Translations under genes and position numbers: made by a program | Assembly (NCBI GenBank): GCA_905250115.1 | Contig: CAJNOI010000221.1 | Span: 67,495-131,494 of the forward strand | From: Adineta steineri | Taxonomy: Eukaryota > Rotifera > Eurotatoria > Adinetida > Adinetidae | DNA: 64,000 bases | Direction: 5' to 3' | Notes under the pieces: generated by a model | What the model saw: the letters and a program-made list of their open reading frames with translations, nothing else | Databases searched by the model: none | Told to the model about the DNA's origin: nothing | In this document: positions 56,622 to 64,000 of the stretch, one piece after another | Numbering within the stretch: the stretch's first letter is position 1 | Layout: the number at the start of each line of letters is the position of its first letter

Positions 56622-59600
56622 ATGGATAATGAAATCAACGTTGCCAGATCATCGGATGTCGATATCAATTTTTTTAAAAATCCATTATTCTGCTCAAAGC
56701 TACAGAGTTATTTATTTGATAATTACGCTGTTACCGCTCAAATATCATCACAAGGTGACATCGATAACGACATGGAGTTTCCTGTTGAATTCGTAGGTGA
56801 TACGATAGATATCGAACATGCTCGTGATTTTATAAAAGAATTATTTCGAACGGTGAAAACTAAAGTTTACAATGATGAAACAAACGATGACAAAAGTAAG
56901 TAATATCTAGGAGATTCATACAAAACTCTGATAGTTTCAACAATCTTGTATTACTTTCCGGTTCATTCAGAATCTTGAGAAAATGCTGCATTCTTTTCAT
57001 TTAGTAATTTCCTGGTCGAAAAATATTCATTCAGATGCAGCTATTATTGCAATTCAGAAAATTTTTGATAATCGAAATTTATTTACTGTATGGGAAAAGA
57101 CACACATCATATCTGGTTATTATACTGTTCATTATTTCAGTTCTAATCCTATTTTCGAAATACAGGAATCATCCATTGATTTTGTATTAAATAATACAAT
57201 TAGTTATGTAAAAAATATAATTGTCCAAAATTACGATACTATTCAAACAAATTTTCAAAACGACTTAGACAAATTTATCGATGAGAAAAAACTATTGCAT
57301 CAGCGAGAACAAGTCTTTACGATTATTTATTATAAATGTACATTACGAAAAGAATTGAAAATTAGTTTTTTTGGAATAAATTATTTGGTCAAAAATGCAA
57401 AGAATGAATTAGAACAACTCTTGCAAAAACATCAGATGGAAATGATCAACATCAACCTTGATTCTAGACAGGTTAAATCTTCATACTGAAAGAACTAAAT
57501 AGAGTGTTATAGTATATAAGGGTAAAAATTCATAGCAATGACCATCAGAGACATGATAGGCATAACAGCGTAATCCTCTCTTACTCTTAGTGGAACTGTA
57601 TGACAATATTTTTTTTTGTTTCGTTCTAGTGTGAATATTTACTAGCCGATTGTGTTGATGAAATAAAAAAAATTGAATTTGAACATCGAGATGATAATGT
57701 CAAAATTCAAATACGTGAAAATGTCATTTACGCTCCAAAATATTTAACGCAAAAAATCCAACAGCTAATTAAATCTTTAATTGTTGCGACAACAAGTATT
57801 ACTTTTCGATGTATTGGAAATTCGTGTTTATTTAATACCAAGAAACAATTAGAATTAGAACACGTCGCTCGAAAAACTAACTGTCAAATCGATCGGATTG
57901 GTATACAAACGGAAAATGAACTTCTTAAATTACCTAAAGCAAGAACAACACTTACGATTCAATCAACATCAAAATATATTATAGAAGAATCCAATCGATT
58001 TCTTAGTACATTAACAATGGTTAAAAAACTGCCAATATCAAATGGTGCAATTGAGATTTGTCAAGGACAAATTTCATTAGTACCAGCGGTTAGTTCATGT
58101 CAAGAAAAAAATATTTTATTTTCTATTTCTGATTCTTATTGTTCTAGGCAGATGTTACTATTATCGCTGTTTCTGCAATGAACAACGAAAATTTCTATCT
58201 TGACATTGACTTAGACAAAAATATTCTCTTTATTCCATGGATAGAACCTTCAACAACGATTGAAAGTGATCTGATGAATGTCCATCTTGAACAATCAATA
58301 AAAACGTTTGTTTCTCTATCATTGGCTAAAATCTTAACAGTTTACTCAAATGACGCAAGAAGAATTACGATTTCGACATCAAAATGGGAAAATTATTCAA
58401 ATAAAAAACAATTAGCTGAAGTATTTATTCATGAACTAAAACAACAAATGGAATTAGAGCACTATTGCCATTGTCAATGGACAATTTTATTTGTATTTAA
58501 TGATCAACAATTCGATCTTTATGATCTCTTTTCACAAGTTATACTATCCATGCAAAATGAAAGTCCTCAATACGATCAATTCTATTATCCCATATCAAGT
58601 ACGTATTTACTCTTGAGAGTGTGGGTGTCTATTTTCTCCTAACCGATACCCACTTACACCCTCAAGATGTTTCATTTTTCGTTTTTTTCTCTAACTAGCG
58701 ATTACGATTCATTTGGAAACATCACGAAAGGAAAATGTTATCAAATATCGAAATATTATCGATGATTATTTTCGAAAGCATATCATCTCAACCATTGAAA
58801 TAAATAACGTTTTTGATCCACAAATCTGGAATCAACATATGATCAATGTTTACTATAAATATTCTCTCGATCAATGTGTTATTCCAATAATTTCTTCAGA
58901 TAGCGAACGACAAAAATTGGAATTGACTGGATCAATAGTTAATATCAATAAATTGGAGGAAAAGTACGCATTAATGTCAAAAATTATGAAAGAGAAAACT
59001 TCAACAAATCAACAATCTATAATAACAAAACAATTCAGCTGGGATATTTCATTTGATCGATATGATATTCTAATAATGTGCTGTTTTGAAGATGAAAGTT
59101 TTTCAAATTGTCTTGCTACTCATCTAATAGATGATGGCTATTTAGTTTGTGTAAATCTTATCAGTCAACAATCACCAACTGACATTTCACAATTCGATAA
59201 AACAGATTTGATTCTTATTTATTTCAGTCAACATTCTTCGAAAAATGAAGATTTTATTGCACAGATCAAATTAGCAAAAATTTCTGAGAAGATCATCATA
59301 TCGATTGTACCACAAAAAATTCGATTAGATCAAGAGAAGAATTGGCTTGAATATATGACTATCATAGATTTATATTACGAATTATTTCAACATGAAGTTC
59401 AATTTGAATTAGACGAAAAGTTCGACTTAGAGTACGATAAATTACTCGTTCAATTGGTAAGTTTCTATGAAAGTTAAGATTTAATTTTAATATGTTTTTA
59501 GCTCCAATATACGAAATCTGATCAAATTAATCAAACAAATTCAATTGCAAACAACGATTCAATCGAAGAACAACAAACATTCAATGAACAAAATCTACAA

Positions 59601-60706
59601 TCATCAATAATTGATGAACAAAGAGATAAAACAAACGAAATCTATGAAAAACGCATTGAAACGATTAGAAATCGAGAAAAGATTCCAATTGATGAATTAA
59701 CTCATTTGATAGAGAGTTTAACATTGGTAATAGACTATTGTACAAATTATAATTCACAGCTTGTGGAAACGATCGATAGGGGAAAAGAAGAAGAAGAGCA
59801 ATACTACTATCAAACAAAAGTTCATCAACATAACGAAAGTGCCAATTTATTAGGTATTTCTGTTTGATGAAAATATCATTTATTGTATATTTTTGTTTAG
59901 TAGATGAAGTAGAAACTCAACATAATTTAAACGATTTTGCTCTATGTGCAAGACGTTGGATAGACAAGGCATCAGAAGGAATTGCAACAAAAGGTAGCAT
60001 ACCACCATTTTCCATCACAGGAGATATAAATGATGCTCTGTATTCAATATTTGTTGCCGATAAAATTCCATGGTGGACATTAGGTCCAAATTATCCAGAT
60101 TTTGATCATTCACCACCGAACATTTATTTTCATAACTTACCAGTTATTTCCGATTCATGGTTTACTTATCAAGAAGTAGATGATTTCTTTCACACGCTAA
60201 TTAATCGAGATATTCAATTTCATATTGAAACACGAAAACAACGTCGAATATTCGAAAAATTTGGACGAAAAACAAAACTTCTACACGATTCAACATTTAC
60301 AACCGAACTGAAAGAAGGTGAAAGTGCATGGAATTTTACTCAAGATAAATTAGTTTTGAATGAATATAAAAGAATGCAAACTAGAAATAAAACAACAAAG
60401 TTATCGAAGAATCTTACTGCCTGGCAACGTCTAGTTCTAAAGACAGTGGAATTATCATCTGATATTGACAAAGGTAGAATTGATTTAAATTCAGATCTTA
60501 TTCAAGGAAGAATCGGTGATGAATTAAAAACACAAGAAGAATTACAAAAACTCAATGAACTGGATGACCCAAAATATAGCCGTTGGACAATCAAAAAACC
60601 ACGTCGGTGTACACACGAATTTCTTCAAACGAAAATACAAAATACAATTGAAGTTCGAAAATTATGCAACATGTCAGTGAATATTTTTCGTTCTAAAATA
60701 ATTTAA
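56622..60706 (+). CDS. KH-like repeats - macro-like - TIR protein (TIR gene B), paralogue of gene A
   Basis: Seven exons: 56622..56895, 57005..57471, 57630..58088, 58148..58598, 58699..59456, 59502..59853 and 59901..60706, consistent phases, 1188 aa. It aligns exon by exon with gene A from A's exon 4 on, but the SAM exons are not found. The macro-like exon ('ADVTIIAVSAMNNENF') is more decayed. The TIR (~630-800) has 'DILIMCCFEDESFS' and 'LIYFSQHSS', with Gln739 (codon 59262-59264) at the catalytic Glu position; the nearby Cys is also lost. A Glu/Gln-rich linker and a C-terminal region with 'PPFSITGDINDALYS' follow. The last exon has diverged strongly from gene A. The exon 4/5 intron contains a telomere-type palindrome. 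Probably a non-enzymatic partner or decoy. Confidence 0.72.
58611..58667. repeat. Telomere-type palindrome in TIR gene B intron
   Basis: CTCTTGAGAGTGTGGGTGTC on the left; GATACCCACTTACACCCTCA, then AG, on the right. Its arms are long and well paired, and the whole unit lies inside a 100-bp intron that is otherwise of usual length. Confidence 0.75.
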
Positions 60707-60859
60707 ATTTGATAGAGAATAAACAAACGGTTTATCAGAGCGTTGTATAATGTTCATGTGTGTGTTCAGTCTACGCAACTATAAGATAAAATGATTATTT
60801 TCAGATATTAGTCTTTTTAGTATCATATTTTAGATTTTAAAGATTCTGTATTTTACATA

Positions 60860-63269
60860 ATGGATTCATTATTGAAGCAGCATGTATCTTTTGTTCAACG
60901 ATTACGCACATCTCATACGAATGTGAGTATAGTAGAAGTTATTCAAATGCTCGATGACATTGTTCAATTTCTAAATACAACACCAAATCAAACGAATGGT
61001 TTGCATGTACTTACTATCATTTGTCATGACTTCGCATCGATTAATGTCTTGAAATTATTTGATAATAAGACAATAATGCAACATCAGTTTTTTCTTCTTA
61101 TTCAACGCACATTGGAAATGTTTCTAACGAAAGCAACATTTATTACAATGACTAAGGAGGATGAACAATGTTGGTATGAAATAAGTCATCTAGTTGTTCA
61201 ATTATGCTTATTCAATAATCATCAATTATTTTCCTCTTCTGATGAAAATTCGATTAATCAAATTTCTTACGAGAATATATTTTTAACAAAATCATTTTTT
61301 GAGAGGTTTACTCGAATTATTCTATCGGATTTAATCCTCAATGATTATCAACCTTATCATATTAAATACAAAGTTCTTAATCACCTACTTTATCTTTCTA
61401 CAGAAGTACTGAATATAAATCATCATTTATTATATGATTCTATTGTTCAATGTTTATCCTCACATTTATATTTGAATGTCTTCGAAACAATTGACTTTCA
61501 ACAATCAAGAATTAATCCAAAACAATATTTTTTGCTTTACCAATGTCCACAGTTTATACAAGTGCATAGTCATCAGCACCTGAATGAAATATCTAATTCA
61601 TCATGTCAATTATTATTGGAAAACACCAGTAAAATTTTTCAACAACATTTACTACTGTTTTCCCTAGAAGATAAAGTTGAAAATCGTCAAGGAAAAGTAC
61701 AGGCAATTAGTTGGCATATAGAATTATTGAATCATTTAGCTTTGACACCTACAACAAGAAAATATTTTAGTCAAGGTATGTATTAAATAACTCTTTTTTG
61801 TATCAGAAATCAACTAAAAAGATTGAGTTTAGTATTCGATAATTTATATATTCGGTGACTAAAGCACTCAATATTTCTCTTATAATAATCAGTATCTAAA
61901 AGAAGATTATGAAATCATATTTTCTGCTTCAGATATGTATCAAACAATCGTGGATCAATTGATCAATGTGTTACGTACTGAATGTTTAATTGAGAGACTT
62001 CAAAACAAAAAAAAATTATATCATGCCAATGTTATGCTGATATCATCTGCAATCACTTTAGTGTACAGTTTAATGTTCGAAGAAGAAATCTTCCGTCTAC
62101 TGAAAAACAATGGCATTTCGAAATTTTGTATAAAATTACATAAAGTAGAAAATAGAAGAATACAATTTGCATCACAAACACTATCTACAATTTTGAATCA
62201 AGAAGATATTGATCAAATCAATGATCCAATCAAAATGGCAGAGAATTATTTATTTTACCTTGGAAATTCAATAGATAAACCGTCACAAATATACAATGGA
62301 ATAAAATTAGAAAATATTTTGGCCAATCTTCAAAGTATGTGTTTTTACTATAAATAATTCATTTAACATGTGCTCATATAAAAGAGGAGTATTTGATGAA
62401 TAAGATCAGTTTATTTCGTTGAAGCAATAATATTCTTTCTTATTTTTCTAGTCATTGTTCAAAACGATTTAATTAAAGCAAGAATTGGTAGTGATCAGAA
62501 TGGTTTATCATTATTGATTAGATGTGTATTAGATCAAAGCATGGACTTGGAGACTATTCAATATCCAGCATTGCATATTCTCGATGTATTATCATTTGAA
62601 AATAAGAGTATGTGTCAGAAAATAAACAAGAACGAGAAATTGATGAATTGGATTAAACATCTATCTGATATGGACGAGTCAATATTAAGATCAACAGCAA
62701 ATCGTATTCGATGGAAAGTAAAAGATGAAGAGAAATTTATTTTAAAACAAATAGAGACACAAGATGCAACATCGATAAAAGGTTTCGATGATACTCAATC
62801 GACTTGTGAATACATGAACTTAAATTATCATTGGGACTTATTTGATAAGAAAACATCGAACATGTTTTATTTACTGATTAGTTACCATCCTAGAGATATA
62901 GAGATCTGTAGACAGATATCTCATTATTTATCTGTCTCGAATTTCCATCAAGTTTTGTTCGATACTGAACATATACAGGGAATGTTACCTGAAGTAATGG
63001 CTGAAGCAATTGAAAAGTCATCGATAGTTCTAATATGTTTCTCAAATCAGTATCAACAATCATGTCTGTGTCGATTAGAAGCTGAATATGCTCAAAAACG
63101 AAAACGAACGATTATTCCAGTGAACTTAGACGAATTCTATCACCCAACTGGTTGGCTAAAAAATATAATCGCTGATAAATTGTGTATCGAATTCAATGCA
63201 TCAAATTTTAGCAACGCCTGTGCTAGTCTAATTGGACAAATCAATAATTTGAAAGAAAAATCGATATGA
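60860..63269 (+). CDS. Helical/ARM-like + C-terminal TIR protein (TIR gene C)
   Basis: Three exons: 60860..61775, 61933..62334 and 62452..63269, all phase 1, 711 aa. Residues 1-560 are helical, Leu/Ile-rich and repeat-like, resembling armadillo/HEAT arrays. The TIR is at ~577-700 ('MFYLLISYHPRD', 'QVLFDTEHIQGML', 'SIVLICFSNQYQQSCLCRLEAEYA', 'IIPVNLDEFYHPTGWL'). Glu649 (codon 63078-63080) in the 'CRLEAEYA' motif matches the catalytic Glu of TIR NADases such as SARM1, so cleavage of NAD+ is plausible. It starts 153 bp after gene B on the same strand and could be co-expressed with it. ARM + TIR is the outer layout of SARM1, but no SAM domain is seen here. Membrane segments absent. Confidence 0.8.
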
Positions 63270-64000
63270 GATTGACTCATTTTTGTTGAAAATTTGTTTC
63301 ATGTGACTTATATTCGCGGACAATACTGATATAGTGGATGTAAAAATTTTGACAGTCAAAATAGAATCAATTCGACTCATCCGATGTTTTTGAGAGTATG
63401 AACAAGAGCCGATGAGTATTGATGGATAAAAGAAAATAAAACATTTACATCTCTATACTTGAGGGTGCTTGGGTGTGGGTGAAAGGTCAAAAAAAACAAT
63501 GGAAACCAATTTTCCGTAAAAGACATTTCTAGAGGTATTTCGATGTCGGGACTTTGAATCTGAGCTCTGTCGGTGACCATGGTTAGGGGTGGATGGGTGA
63601 AGAGGGGTCAAAGGTCAAAAAAAACATCGAAAATCAATTTTTCACGTTTTTTATTTGTTTTTCCAGTAAATGTGAAGAAAATGGATTTCTACGAGAAAGA
63701 GCTAAGCGGGTCCTCGGACGAGCGTTACTTGTGTATATTATACTCAAATTTTGAAAGAATATTTTTCTTCGATAAAAAATATTAGAAGATAGAAAAGACG
63801 TATTGCCAACTTAGTTTTTCTAATATAATCATGGACATGCTGTTTTTTATTCACAAAACAAGTTAACTTACGTAAGTAAAGTTAGCAGCAGATTCGAGTA
63901 TTCCTTGCTGACATTCGCCTAGGGACTTGGGCTATGTCTAAGATATCTTGGGCTGGATAGAGAATTTAATTCTGCATCGAATGGTGTATTTTGATTTGGG
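63270..64000. other. Intergenic region with half palindrome and short duplicated segments
   Basis: TTGAGGGTGCTTGGGTGTGG begins at 63459. AAGGTCAAAAAAAACA-type segments at about 63483 and 63612 are imperfect direct repeats ~130 bp apart. A palindrome AACTTACGTAAGTA lies near 63866. No gene is supported. Confidence 0.45.

Noticed and set aside
1-64000. CRISPR arrays, rRNA or tRNA genes, bacterial operons
   Set aside because: No regularly spaced repeats, no rRNA-like sequence and no convincing tRNA cloverleaf found by eye; a tRNAscan run would settle the tRNAs.

Overview
The window reads as nuclear DNA of an animal, most probably a bdelloid rotifer (Adineta/Rotaria type). This is an inference from several signs. 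The DNA is AT-rich, and genes are split by GT..AG introns of about 47-60 bp. TGTGGG-type (bdelloid telomere-like) repeats are scattered throughout. The families are ones expanded in bdelloids: Apple/PAN + FG-GAP, NHL propellers, short rhodopsin-like GPCRs, acyltransferase-3, METTL24-like methyltransferase and TIR proteins. An intronless M23 peptidase looks bacterial. One 100-N assembly gap lies at 47957-48056.

Layout. 1-5 kb: 5' end of a bdelloid-type protein (-), a 740-bp inverted-repeat element, a GPCR (-) and a membrane EF-hand protein (-). 5-16 kb: a GPCR-like remnant, a Cys/Gly repeat protein, a three-exon Apple-Thr-FG-GAP gene (-), a secreted helical protein (+), and an acyltransferase-3 broken by one in-frame stop (+). 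16.6-22.4 kb: a complete Dicer (-). 24-37 kb: a GPCR (-), then two divergent NHL genes. One (-) encodes an NHL + four-module + 7TM receptor; the other (+) an NHL protein with a GPI-type tail. A stop-riddled METTL24-like pseudogene (-) follows. 38-46 kb: M23 peptidase, a Pro/Ala-rich secreted protein, a GPCR pseudogene beside its intact paralogue, a defensin-like Cys peptide, and a small multi-pass membrane protein. 48-49 kb: part of a Thr-rich single-pass protein.

51-63.3 kb is the most unusual region, a cluster of three TIR genes. Two are head-to-head paralogues (KH-like repeats, macro-like domain, TIR; one keeps a SAM domain). Both have Gln where TIR NADases carry the catalytic Glu. The third is a helical/ARM-like + TIR protein that keeps the Glu and starts 153 bp after the second. 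The arrangement suggests two non-catalytic TIR partners beside one possibly active NAD-cleaving TIR, an undescribed immune or stress module. That is inference.

Across the window more than 20 imperfect palindromes made of GGGTGTGGGTG-type repeats lie between genes and inside introns, never in exons. The multi-exon models given here were built by eye from splice sites, and all internal phases agree. Domain calls come from motif recognition without database searches.
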